Positions 8,622 through 16,489 are shown, counted from the first letter of the stretch. The stretch is DNA of 26,172 nucleotides from Candidatus Helarchaeota archaeon (GCA_013375405.1 JABXJU010000035.1:1-26172); one strand, 5' to 3'. The notes: generated from the letters alone by a model not told the origin. Numbers and translations: made by a program.

Positions 8622-9854
8622 ATGGTAAAAGGAAAGAAAAAAGTAGAAGGAAAAAAAGAGAAGAAAGAGTCTAGTAAAAGCATATTAGTTTTCATTAGTT
8701 ATGCAACGGCTGATGCTAATGCATTTAAAATCGCTGAAATCGCGGAGGGTTTAACCGCATTTCCAGAGATCGCTGATGTCTTGTATTGGCAAGAAGATCT
8801 CCATGATGATATATGGACTTATATGGATAAGAACGTTGGCAAGTGTGATGTATTTGTCTATTTCTGTTCACCTAACGCACGTAAATCTAAACCTTGCGAG
8901 AAAGAGTGGCATGCTGCAGATGCCCTAAACAAGCCGATTATTCCCGTATTCTCTTTATTGGAATATATACCGCCACTTCTAAGACCAAGGCTAGGTTTGC
9001 AAATTGATGTATTCAATATAGAAGAGAATGTAAAGAAATTACGCGAGTTAATCCTTAAAAAATATATACCTAAAGAGGATTTGACAATTCCATTGAGGCT
9101 CACCCATAAAAATAAATCTAAAATCATTCACGCAAAGAAGGATGATCATTTTATCAGTCCGATTATTGAATTTTGCATGCAGAATAATTTATCTATTAAA
9201 AATATTTTAGTGACAACTACGGGGGGAGAACGCGTACCTGATACCCAATTTGATGAGACTATTTCTGCTGTTTATTCGAAATATGGAAAGGAATTTACAA
9301 TTCAAATAGAGAAGATGCAAATCGTAGCGAATTTCAAGGTTTGTTTGGTGGGGGATGCCGCATCTGGGAAATCGGCATTACTAAAACATTGTATCGAAGC
9401 AACCTATGATGATGTATATACACCAACAGTCGGGGTCGATTATTGGGTTAAACCATTCGATTTGCAGACAAAAGATAAACATTTTGATATTGTTCTATTA
9501 TTTTGGGATTTTGGAGGCAGTTTTGAGGATGCAGGGGAAAAAAAAGAGTTATTAAATGAAAGTGATGGCATTTTTGTTATTGGCGATTTGACTAGGAAAG
9601 AAACTTTCACGCGAATTCAGACAGGATGTGTACCGAAATTGCATAAAGTTCTAGGTGAAGAAATTCCCATCATATTGCTGGCAAATAAAAGTGATTTAAA
9701 GCTTGCAATTACCAAGGAGGAAGTTGAGGAAATAGCAAAATCGCTCGGAATTAAGAAAGTATTTTTTACCTCTGCCAAAACGGGAAAGAACGTGGAGGCG
9801 GGATTTAAATCCATCATTCCGCCAATGGTCGCTCGAGCATTAGACGTCTTATGA
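8622..9854 (+). CDS. TIR domain - probable beta-grasp (ubiquitin-like) domain - Ras-like GTPase fusion
   Basis: A 410-residue protein with a Lys/Glu-rich N-terminus (1-19). A TIR domain follows at about 20-150: VFISYATAD, then SPNARKSKPCEKEW, in which Glu95 matches the catalytic Glu of NAD-cleaving TIRs (C-x-x-E). Residues 154-230 have the strand-turn-strand-helix-strand layout of a beta-grasp fold; this part is inferred from pattern only. A small GTPase fills 237-410: P-loop GDAASGKS (244-251), Thr269, WDFGG (295-299), NKSD (355-358), TSAK (383-386). The Gln after DxxG (Ras Gln61) is Ser300, so intrinsic hydrolysis may be low. The start has AGGAG ten bases upstream. It is likely cytosolic, with GTP-gated TIR signalling as one possible role. 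Confidence 0.85.
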   Translation: MVKGKKKVEGKKEKKESSKSILVFISYATADANAFKIAEIAEGLTAFPEIADVLYWQEDLHDDIWTYMDKNVGKCDVFVYFCSPNARKSKPCEKEWHAADALNKPIIPVFSLLEYIPPLLRPRLGLQIDVFNIEENVKKLRELILKKYIPKEDLTIPLRLTHKNKSKIIHAKKDDHFISPIIEFCMQNNLSIKNILVTTTGGERVPDTQFDETISAVYSKYGKEFTIQIEKMQIVANFKVCLVGDAASGKSALLKHCIEATYDDVYTPTVGVDYWVKPFDLQTKDKHFDIVLLFWDFGGSFEDAGEKKELLNESDGIFVIGDLTRKETFTRIQTGCVPKLHKVLGEEIPIILLANKSDLKLAITKEEVEEIAKSLGIKKVFFTSAKTGKNVEAGFKSIIPPMVARALDVL

Positions 9855-9864
9855 CTGATTCCAG

Positions 9865-9885
9865 AAAATCCTTTTTTAGGATTTT
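9865..9885. terminator. Hairpin at the 3' ends of two convergent genes
   Basis: AAAATCCT (9865-9872) pairs perfectly with AGGATTTT (9878-9885) around a five-T loop. The element lies between the rightward stop at 9854 and the leftward stop at 9876-9878, and overlaps the last codons of the leftward gene. T-rich sequence follows on the plus strand near 9899. It is a plausible bidirectional terminator. Confidence 0.45.
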
Positions 9886-11843
9886 GGAGTTCGGAGTCGT
9901 TTTTGATATTTTCGTTTAAAGATTCCAAAGCCTATTTGAACGCCGCTCATGGTAAACAACAGAATTAAGCCAGATCCGATGTCAATGAGGTTTTCTGAGA
10001 AAGCAGCTACTAGTTGGTTGTCACTATAACCCCCAACGAAGCCAAATACCAGCAGACCAATAATAAGCAAAGTGGCTGGAAGTATTAAATTAATCAAACC
10101 TCCGAGGATAGGTTTACTTATTGCAAAAATAAACCCTGCGATTAAAATAATGAAGACCAGAGGTGCCATAATGGGGAACATGTCTATAAATTCAGTTAGA
10201 AAAGTTGCTAATGAGATTTCAAGATGCCCGGATTGAGGAAGAATAACCAAAAGAGGAAGAAATATACTTGTCGCGATCACTATTTCCGTGCCTCCTATGC
10301 CACCAAGTTGGGCGCCCGTAAGATAGAGGTATTTACGTCGATTTGGGGCCTCAAGTTCTAGCTGCATCTTCCGATAATCACGACGTACAAGGAGGAAAAT
10401 GGGGAGTGCAAGCCCCACGCCAATTAAGATGAAAAAGGGGATTTCAAGCCAGGTGGTGAGGGTATCGCGCCAGACATATGAGGAAAACGCGGTATAAAGT
10501 TCCCCATTCTCTAATTCAACTATGACGAAATAAGTAACCTCAGCATTAAAAGGCAGACTACGTAATTCGAAGGTCCATGTAGTCGGATCGAGTTGTTCCA
10601 TTTCATGTTCTTTCCAAGTTGCGCCTAAGATTTCTCGGTGGGTTGCGAGTATAACTTTCGAGATAGGAACATCACAAGTAACATTTGCGGTGACTTTCAG
10701 TTTAGAGCCAAAGACGGTGGATTCAACCCCTTTAGTAACTTGAATCCTAGGCGGCGCCGGACCATCAAAGAGGGTATGGTTTAACCAGAAGAGCATTGTA
10801 CCTTCCATGGGGTCCATTAAGAGACCATGGTGGCCGCCAGGTGTCATTGCCATTGCTTTGGTTGTATTGCGAGTTGCATAGAACGTATTGTTAAAGGTCT
10901 CTATTGGGAAGAAATCGTCATTGCTGCCACAAATATACAATGTAGCAGGATTGTTGCTTGTGTTTACATAATTAATCGGATCAAAATATTGGAATAAATC
11001 CGATAGAGGCGGCTCGCTTAAATCAACATTTTGACCCACTATTAATCGAGTCAATGAATAGGGAGTTGAAAAGCTTATATCTAGGTTCCCAGATGCGATA
11101 ACTGGGATAGCTGACCGAACCTTCTCCCAGTAGACATTACTTGCGAACATCGTCGTAAGACCGCCATAGCTGCCGCCTGTCATCGCAATTCTCGTCGGAT
11201 CTACTTCACTTTGATTCAATAACACATCAACTGCTCTTACAGCCGCTCTAGATATTAAATAGAAATGAGTACGATTCAGCAAATCTGGAGTAATGTTCCC
11301 ATTAAAATCAGATAAATCAGGGACTATCCACTCACTCGTCGGAGGAGGGCCACTCGAATTTCCATGCCCGGGAAAGTCAATGGCAATTGCAGTATAGTTA
11401 TTCGCTGCCAAAAAATAGGCGAGAGGGAGCGTCTGATAGTGATTCCCGCCAATTCCGTGCATTACTACAATACCAGGTAGTTGACCTACATAATCAGAAT
11501 AATTTTCTGGAAATACCAAAGCTCCATAAATACGCATTGGTGTATTATTAATCCAATATTGACTTGTATAATACAAGCGAGTAACTGTTAAATTTTTTTG
11601 ATACGTTGCATCCCAATGATACTGCGTATCTTCGATCGTAATATTGAGATCGATATTCTGAATTTCTGATATATTCCAAATGTCAGTAATATCATTTGCG
11701 ACGTGTAAATTAAGCTCTGGAGCTTGGTCCAGCGAATAAATGTTGGGTGAATTTTTCACACGCAAAAGATTAGTGGAGTAAATTATTGTCAGAATTACAA
11801 AGAGAATCAGAAAAATTTTGACAGAATAAGTAGATGCCTTCAT
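9876..11843 (-). CDS. Membrane-anchored extracellular alpha/beta hydrolase with C-terminal multi-TM region
   Basis: A 655-residue protein. A signal anchor (about 8-26) leads to an exported alpha/beta hydrolase domain (about 75-360). It has an oxyanion loop HGIGG (129-133), nucleophile elbow GGSYGG with Ser225, an acid at Asp309 or Asp310 (CGSNDD), and catalytic His338/339 (GGHHG). This layout resembles dipeptidyl/prolyl-oligopeptidase-like and acetyl-xylan-esterase-like hydrolases. A beta-rich segment (about 365-465) follows, then about five transmembrane helices (roughly 466-486, 505-535, 550-575, 580-605, 620-645). Several N-x-S/T sequons lie in the outer part. AAAGGA precedes the ATG. The substrate (ester or peptide) is unresolved. 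The TM tail is unusual for these hydrolases and may tether or form a channel-like partner. Confidence 0.82.
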   Translation of the reverse strand: MKASTYSVKIFLILFVILTIIYSTNLLRVKNSPNIYSLDQAPELNLHVANDITDIWNISEIQNIDLNITIEDTQYHWDATYQKNLTVTRLYYTSQYWINNTPMRIYGALVFPENYSDYVGQLPGIVVMHGIGGNHYQTLPLAYFLAANNYTAIAIDFPGHGNSSGPPPTSEWIVPDLSDFNGNITPDLLNRTHFYLISRAAVRAVDVLLNQSEVDPTRIAMTGGSYGGLTTMFASNVYWEKVRSAIPVIASGNLDISFSTPYSLTRLIVGQNVDLSEPPLSDLFQYFDPINYVNTSNNPATLYICGSNDDFFPIETFNNTFYATRNTTKAMAMTPGGHHGLLMDPMEGTMLFWLNHTLFDGPAPPRIQVTKGVESTVFGSKLKVTANVTCDVPISKVILATHREILGATWKEHEMEQLDPTTWTFELRSLPFNAEVTYFVIVELENGELYTAFSSYVWRDTLTTWLEIPFFILIGVGLALPIFLLVRRDYRKMQLELEAPNRRKYLYLTGAQLGGIGGTEIVIATSIFLPLLVILPQSGHLEISLATFLTEFIDMFPIMAPLVFIILIAGFIFAISKPILGGLINLILPATLLIIGLLVFGFVGGYSDNQLVAAFSENLIDIGSGLILLFTMSGVQIGFGIFKRKYQKRLRTPKS

Positions 11844-11995
11844 AAATGCTATATTCCTTTTATGTGCTTATTAGGATTTCTCAGTTGGATTCATGGATAA
11901 TAGTTATTGAAAACTGTAAAATCTTATAAAGGATAGTAGATATAGCTTTTCAGTTTAAAATATTCCGAAATGAGATATTAAAAGGTGAAATTTCC

Positions 11996-12433
11996 TTGAC
12001 CGAACAGGTATTGTCTATGTGGACTCGTATTCTGGCATTTGCAGCAGCACTACTTTCAGGGCTCATCTTTGTTCTTGGCAGTTTACGTGCCCAATTTTTT
12101 GGAGAGAGTTTTGCTCAATACTTAATAATTTACTTTGGTATGGAAGCCACTTTAGCTCAGACATTCGATATACTGATGAAGATCGTAAATTTTGCCGGAT
12201 GGATTATTTTAGCTGCCGCTGTTCTGATTTTAATAAAAAGGGTGCGCATTGCAAAAATAATCTTATTCATAGTCATAGGAACCGGACTGATCAGTTTTTT
12301 CATTCCCGTTATAGCTGCTCTGGCCCAAGGTACCCTAACAGTGGAAGTTTTACTCAATGGGGATGCTACAATGTACTTGGTGGCTACTCTATTCGGCATT
12401 ATTGCGAAACTATATACTGATAAATTAACATAA
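11996..12433 (+). CDS. Four-TM small membrane protein, unknown
   Basis: A 145-residue hydrophobic protein with four predicted helices (about 9-31, 54-74, 77-101 and 111-137). It starts at TTG (11996) with AAGGTG eight bases upstream, and this site decides the start. It is divergent from the alpha/beta hydrolase gene across a 152-base region, so the two may share control. There is no recognisable motif beyond a basic KKRVRIAK-like loop (IKRVRIAK) between helices. It could be a small transporter accessory or stress membrane protein, but the sequence does not say. Confidence 0.65.
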   Translation: MTEQVLSMWTRILAFAAALLSGLIFVLGSLRAQFFGESFAQYLIIYFGMEATLAQTFDILMKIVNFAGWIILAAAVLILIKRVRIAKIILFIVIGTGLISFFIPVIAALAQGTLTVEVLLNGDATMYLVATLFGIIAKLYTDKLT

Positions 12434-12448
12434 ACAAAATTTCTCACC

Positions 12449-12456
12449 TTTTTTTT
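12449..12456 (+). terminator. Oligo-T terminator after the 4-TM gene
   Basis: Eight consecutive T residues start 16 bases after the stop at 12433. Archaeal RNA polymerase terminates at U-tracts of this kind, so this is a likely terminator for the rightward gene. Confidence 0.4.
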
Positions 12457-12582
12457 AAAATACCATGGTCAAAATATATATTCAATATCTATCAAAATTG
12501 AAATTATCTGGTATTTCTTTAAAAATAACTGTCAGTCTATAATTTCTGATTTAATAAATTTTTAATACAATTCTCTTTTTTT

Positions 12583-13620
12583 TCATCCGAGAGCGTTGGG
12601 TTCTAAAAGAGATGTAAAGAGTTTGATATCACTTTCTGTTTTTAAAAAAACTCCTAAATTCCCAACGCGAATGCGTTTTAATCCTATATCTTTTGCTAAA
12701 TAATATGCTTGGAGCATTTCAAGCATGGTTGGTCTTCGAGTATCACGCAATTTATATTGAGGAAAGAAGGCAAGAATTGTAAAGGGAATATTAACATCTA
12801 CCTGTGCTACAAGGTGAAAAATTTTTTCAAGTTGGTCTAATTCAACCCAGTTTGGAATAAAAAGGCTTAGAATTTCGAGTTCAAATCCTCGATCCTTTAT
12901 TTCACCGGGAAGTTCCAGAATCCATTTATTGGTGGTTCCACATAATTTCTTGTAGCAATCTTCATCATAAGCCTTAACATCTAACCAATAAGAATCAAGC
13001 CCAGCATCTGCAAGAAGATCTAAATTGGAAGGCGTAAGACCATAGCCATTCGTTTCTAGAAGGACGTGCATATTAGTACAGCGTTCTTTTATTTTGCGTG
13101 TCGTCTGCGCATAAAAATCAGAAACACAAGCGATGTCGCCCCCTGTGAAGGCAACGATATTTCGAGCAGGACCAAATCCTTGAGGCCCAAGAGTAATCTG
13201 CAGGGGAGAGAGTTTATTGGGACATAAAGGGTGTCTTTTTCCTTCACGGACGCACATCCCGCAATGTCTACATAAATCGCTTGCCGTAAACATAAGAGCA
13301 CGATTTCGGGGCTCCCAGACAGTTATTAATCGTTCATATTCGGCACAAAAAGCAGCAATTTCCTCGGTAGTCCACCATTCTCCTTGAAAATTCTTAGAAA
13401 ATTCCCATGAATGGCATTTTAGGCAGTTATGATTACACCCAGATTGATAAATCGAGTAATAATCTTCAGGGCGACTAAGATGTGCAGAGGTAATCACTCT
13501 TGAAAAAATCCCGTCTATCTCTTTAAGAGTTGCTTCGCAAGCTGGTTTTTTTGATCCATCAGGCAGTTTTGTTAAGCATTTTCCCATAGGGAATCCTTGC
13601 TCTTTCATTCTGCAGCGCAT
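12583..13620 (-). CDS. Radical SAM enzyme (pyruvate formate-lyase-activating-enzyme-like) with extra cysteine cluster
   Basis: A 345-residue radical SAM protein. The [4Fe-4S]/SAM motif is C62-N-H-N-C66-L-K-C69, followed by a SAM-contact region FTGGD (158-162). An insertion holds C117-x2-C120-x2-C123-x9-C133, a ferredoxin-like pattern that could bind a second cluster. The shape resembles the archaeal activating-enzyme-like radical SAM proteins, but no glycyl radical enzyme is in the window, so the target is unknown. The last 40 residues are homologous to the tail of the HTH-GTPase gene 157 bases upstream on the same strand. The start ATG at 13618-13620 has only a weak upstream ribosome site. 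Confidence 0.82.
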   Translation of the reverse strand: MRCRMKEQGFPMGKCLTKLPDGSKKPACEATLKEIDGIFSRVITSAHLSRPEDYYSIYQSGCNHNCLKCHSWEFSKNFQGEWWTTEEIAAFCAEYERLITVWEPRNRALMFTASDLCRHCGMCVREGKRHPLCPNKLSPLQITLGPQGFGPARNIVAFTGGDIACVSDFYAQTTRKIKERCTNMHVLLETNGYGLTPSNLDLLADAGLDSYWLDVKAYDEDCYKKLCGTTNKWILELPGEIKDRGFELEILSLFIPNWVELDQLEKIFHLVAQVDVNIPFTILAFFPQYKLRDTRRPTMLEMLQAYYLAKDIGLKRIRVGNLGVFLKTESDIKLFTSLLEPNALG

Positions 13621-13777
13621 AAGACCCGCTCATACAATTTTCAATAACCCTTAAGAAATACCTTGGGAAGGTAATTTAAAGATTTAATTCAATAAAGATG
13701 TTTTGAATAAAAGTATAAGAAAAATTCAATTGAAACTGGGTTTAACATTAAAAATTAAGTTATAAATGGATTAATTG

Positions 13778-14971
13778 TCATTTTAAGGAATTATACTCCA
13801 AAAATGAGGCAAATAATTCAATTTCTTCCTCGGTCTTCAGAAATTTCTCTAAATTTCCAATTTGAATTCGTATTAATTCTGAATCCTTTCCTAAAAGCCA
13901 AAATCCAATGGATTTTGGTCTTTCCACATTGCTTGTAAATGTAATCGGAATAGATCCGGGCTCAAGACCTTGTATAAATTCAATAAGTCTAATAAATGGA
14001 ACATCAACATTCAGGTTTTCCTTCGCAGAAGTTTCGGTAAAACCCACTAAATTATATTTTTTAACAAAATCTTGTATAATTGTCCGGTTCAGCAGTGGGT
14101 GGTACCCCTTGTCTGTTTTTGTCGCTATCAAATAAATAGGCACTTGAGGAATTATTTTAAGCCATTTGTTTAAGTTGAGGAAGGATTCTCGGCGAGAGAC
14201 GTCGAATCCGAGTATAACACCATGACCCCCCCGAAAAAAGTCAGGGAGTAGAAATTCAAACTGTTTTTGTCCGCTTAGATCCCAAATTTGGAGGATTTCA
14301 AGCGCATCATTGACTAATACCTTTTTAATATGTATGTCAATTCCTACCGTCATATCGTGATCATGATAAATTTGTTTGCAAAAGCAAGTTGAAAGGGCTG
14401 TTTTTCCAATCCCTCCATCCCCACATATAATTATTTTAAACACAGGATAAAATCTTTGATGACGCCCTGTTTTTTCCTTATATATAGCATCTACATTGAG
14501 TAATTTGTTTAAATGGTATTTTATGGTCTTATGATGTAAATTTAAGCGTTTAGCGATTTGGTTTTGATATAAACCAGGGTTACCGTTTATTAAGCGTAGA
14601 ACATTGAGTGTTGTTTTGCTTTTCGATAATTTTTGATCTAATCTGGAAAGGGGATTTTTCTCTAAACAAGAAAAATAAAAAAGATATTGTCCTACCCTTC
14701 TCTTCTGGATTACCATAGATTTTTCTAATACGGCTAAATGCCACGTAAGAGTTCCTGCTGATATTCCAATTCTACGTAACAATTCATTGAAATGGATACC
14801 TGGTTGATTCAAAATATATTTAAATATTTTTGATCGATTTTCATTCTCCAAAAGTTCATCTACATTTAACTTAGGAAATTTTGGATTAGTAAGCAAATCC
14901 GTCCTAAGTGAATCTTTATTATATTCTTCTTCGGAACCATTGGTTTTACTTATCACGTTCAAGGCCTTCAA
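13778..14971 (-). CDS. Double winged-helix - Ras-like GTPase fusion with radical-SAM-like C-terminal tail
   Basis: A 397-residue fusion. There are two ArsR/MarR-like winged-helix domains (about 40-103 and 117-176). A small GTPase (177-345) follows, with GDGGIGKT (184-191), MTVGID (Thr208), WDLSGQ (Asp231, Gln235 retained), TKTD (284-287) and TSAK (314-317). A tail (about 354-397) is shared with the neighbouring radical SAM protein. The likely role is a GTP-controlled DNA-binding regulator. The start is TTG (14969-14971) with no clear Shine-Dalgarno site; the first winged helix begins near residue 40, so a later start is possible. The GTPase part is a close relative of those at 15764 and 21330. 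A perfect 18-bp palindrome lies 163 bases upstream. Confidence 0.85.
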   Translation of the reverse strand: MKALNVISKTNGSEEEYNKDSLRTDLLTNPKFPKLNVDELLENENRSKIFKYILNQPGIHFNELLRRIGISAGTLTWHLAVLEKSMVIQKRRVGQYLFYFSCLEKNPLSRLDQKLSKSKTTLNVLRLINGNPGLYQNQIAKRLNLHHKTIKYHLNKLLNVDAIYKEKTGRHQRFYPVFKIIICGDGGIGKTALSTCFCKQIYHDHDMTVGIDIHIKKVLVNDALEILQIWDLSGQKQFEFLLPDFFRGGHGVILGFDVSRRESFLNLNKWLKIIPQVPIYLIATKTDKGYHPLLNRTIIQDFVKKYNLVGFTETSAKENLNVDVPFIRLIEFIQGLEPGSIPITFTSNVERPKSIGFWLLGKDSELIRIQIGNLEKFLKTEEEIELFASFLEYNSLK

Positions 14972-15133
14972 TGTACAATTAAACTTCTAATTCGAATTCC
15001 CATTCTAAAATAACCCATTTATTATGCCCTTAATTTCTGTCGGACCATTTTTAAAAAAAATTTGCTTTTGTGACAATTGAGTTCTTAAATTCGCTTTCTA
15101 TCTCGGAGGAGCAGGATTATTTTACGTTTCATT

Positions 15134-15151
15134 ATATGAAATATTTCATAT
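15134..15151. promoter_or_regulatory. Perfect 18-bp palindrome, candidate operator
   Basis: ATATGAAAT followed directly by ATTTCATAT, its exact reverse complement, with no spacer. It lies 163 bases upstream of the leftward HTH-GTPase start and 350 bases upstream of the rightward genes. The size and symmetry fit a dimeric winged-helix protein site, and autoregulation by the adjacent HTH-GTPase is the simplest guess. AT-rich sequence raises the chance of palindromes, but 18 perfect bases is long. Confidence 0.45.
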
Positions 15152-15164
15152 TTAAAAAAATTGG

Positions 15165-15311
15165 GTACACTTTTCCACATACATGTAATTTTTTCCATGT
15201 TTATGTATATTTTTTTATAAAAAAAATAGGATATTTTTCCACATAGAATGCGAATACATTTCCCTATAATAGAACACTTCTCCCCATAATAGAACACTTT
15301 TCTCCAATGGT
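15165..15311. repeat. Degenerate tandem repeat array with 20-base period (about 7 units)
   Basis: Units begin at 15165, 15185, 15205 (25 bases, decayed), 15230 (22 bases), 15252, 15272 and 15292. The core is roughly GAACACTTTTCCCCATAATA. The last three units are exactly 20 bases apart, and ATAATAGAACACTT is identical at 15266-15279 and 15286-15299. There are no spacers, so this is not a CRISPR array. The two-helical-turn period would place protein sites on one DNA face. Related units occur at 22457-22513. Confidence 0.65.
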
Positions 15312-15500
15312 TTTAAAAATTTTAAGTCGGAATCTTTTTCTTTTTTCTATTCTTTTGTCTAATATCTTTATGTTTTTATTATTATCCTAAAATAGGCAGA
15401 AAACTTTTAAAGATGATATTCAAATACTTAAATCATTCATTTAATTCAATTTCACTATTTTCAGAACTTCCCTTAAAAAGAAAATATCTGGGTAAAAAGG

Positions 15501-15767
15501 TTGCAAACTCTCAAATTCATAAAAGTAGTTTATGAGAAAAACGGTATCCGAATCCAATTAATCCCCATTGGAGAGAGGAATGCTGAAAACATGCCATTAT
15601 TACGAGTCTATGCATATCGAAAGAAAAATAATGGTTGGGAATTTATTGAGAACTCCTCATATTGTACATCCTTAACTATTTTTCACAAAAAAAGCGAAAT
15701 ACAATCGTTCATTGAAGCGGTGTATAAAAAGATAGAAAAAAATGTTCTCATCAACATATTAATTTGA
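15501..15767 (+). CDS. Small protein translationally coupled to a GTPase, unknown
   Basis: An 88-residue protein starting at TTG (15501). The ribosome site is weak (GGGT seven bases before), so the start is uncertain; an ATG occurs at 15591. The composition suggests a compact alpha/beta domain: strands around IRIQLIPI, LLRVYAYRKK and TSLTIF, then a helix (EIQSFIEAVYKKIEK). The strands-then-helix order is loosely like PC4-type nucleic-acid-binding folds, which is a weak resemblance. Its TGA stop overlaps the TTG start of the GTPase gene by two bases, a sign of coupled translation, so it may be a partner or regulator of that GTPase. Confidence 0.55.
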   Translation: MQTLKFIKVVYEKNGIRIQLIPIGERNAENMPLLRVYAYRKKNNGWEFIENSSYCTSLTIFHKKSEIQSFIEAVYKKIEKNVLINILI

Positions 15768-16489
15768 TGATAATAATGAAAAGGAAAGGAAATATTGTAA
15801 AAGCTAATGTTTTAAAGATCATAGTTGGGGGTGATGGAGGGATTGGAAAAACTACTCTTCTGAAGGTTTTTAGTGGAGAAAGTTATTCAGATCAAGATAT
15901 GACGGTAGGATTTGAAATATTTGTTAAAAGGATCTCAATTGAGAATAATGAGGAAATCTTACAGATTTGGGATCTTGGTGGGCAAGATCATTTTAGATTT
16001 TTGCTTCCAACCTGTTTTCGGGGAGCTCATGGTGTCATACTTGGATTCGATATGTCTCGCCGATCATCATTCATGAACTTAAGGAATTGGATGAATATAC
16101 TCCGAGAGAAATGCCCTCGTGCCCCAGTTGTTTTGATAGCAACAAAAGCAGACAAGGGGTACCACCCAATACTGACCCGAACAATGGCAGTGGAGTTTGT
16201 CAATAATCATCATCTAGTAGATTTTGTAGAAGTCTCTGCAAAGAATAGAAGTAATGTATTCACTCCATTTAAAAGACTTGTAGAGGAGATAAAATCTGTT
16301 GACCCTAGGGATGTTAAGATAGCTTTTTCACGTGAAGTAGAAGAACCAAATTTCGATGATGAAACACAAATATATTCTAAGCTACAGAATTATCCGATTT
16401 CAAAAGTAGTACCCACATTTTCAAGAGAGAGTAATATATTATTGCCTTTAAACAAAATTATAGATTTTGAAAATGATATTCAAGACTAG
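15764..16489 (+). CDS. Ras-superfamily small GTPase
   Basis: A 241-residue GTPase with P-loop GDGGIGKT (23-30), MTVGFE (switch I, Thr47), WDLGGQ (Asp70, Gln74 kept), TKAD (127-130) and SAK (158-160). After the G domain comes a tail of about 60 residues with no lipidation Cys and no recognised domain. It shares GYHPxLxR after the G4 motif with the two other GTPases at 13778 and 21330, so the three form one subfamily. The start is TTG at 15764, overlapping the previous stop; ATGs at 15767 and 15776 are equally possible. The substrate-level role is unknown, but the family acts as a GTP/GDP switch. Confidence 0.88.
   Translation: MMIIMKRKGNIVKANVLKIIVGGDGGIGKTTLLKVFSGESYSDQDMTVGFEIFVKRISIENNEEILQIWDLGGQDHFRFLLPTCFRGAHGVILGFDMSRRSSFMNLRNWMNILREKCPRAPVVLIATKADKGYHPILTRTMAVEFVNNHHLVDFVEVSAKNRSNVFTPFKRLVEEIKSVDPRDVKIAFSREVEEPNFDDETQIYSKLQNYPISKVVPTFSRESNILLPLNKIIDFENDIQD

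Larger units (their letters stand above)
14972..15500. other. Divergent intergenic region with palindrome and tandem repeats
   Basis: This 529-base, very AT-rich region separates the HTH-GTPase gene (leftward) from the small-protein/GTPase pair (rightward). It contains an 18-bp palindrome and about seven degenerate 20-base repeats, listed separately. Short reading frames here look random: they are low-complexity Phe/Lys/Ile stretches running through the repeats. I see no tRNA or other RNA gene. From 15312 to 15500 I see only AT-rich sequence with possible TATA boxes. Confidence 0.6.

Noticed and set aside
12019..12420. Alternative 133-residue rightward frame within the 4-TM gene
   Set aside because: Cys/His/Ser-rich out-of-frame translation; the other frame has clean transmembrane helices and a ribosome site.
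15085..15297. Leftward 70-residue reading frame
   Set aside because: Low-complexity Lys/Ile/Phe peptide that runs through the tandem repeats; no ribosome site.
15165..15311. CRISPR array
   Set aside because: The repeats are adjacent with no unique spacers, are degenerate, and are only 20 bases long; no cas genes are nearby.
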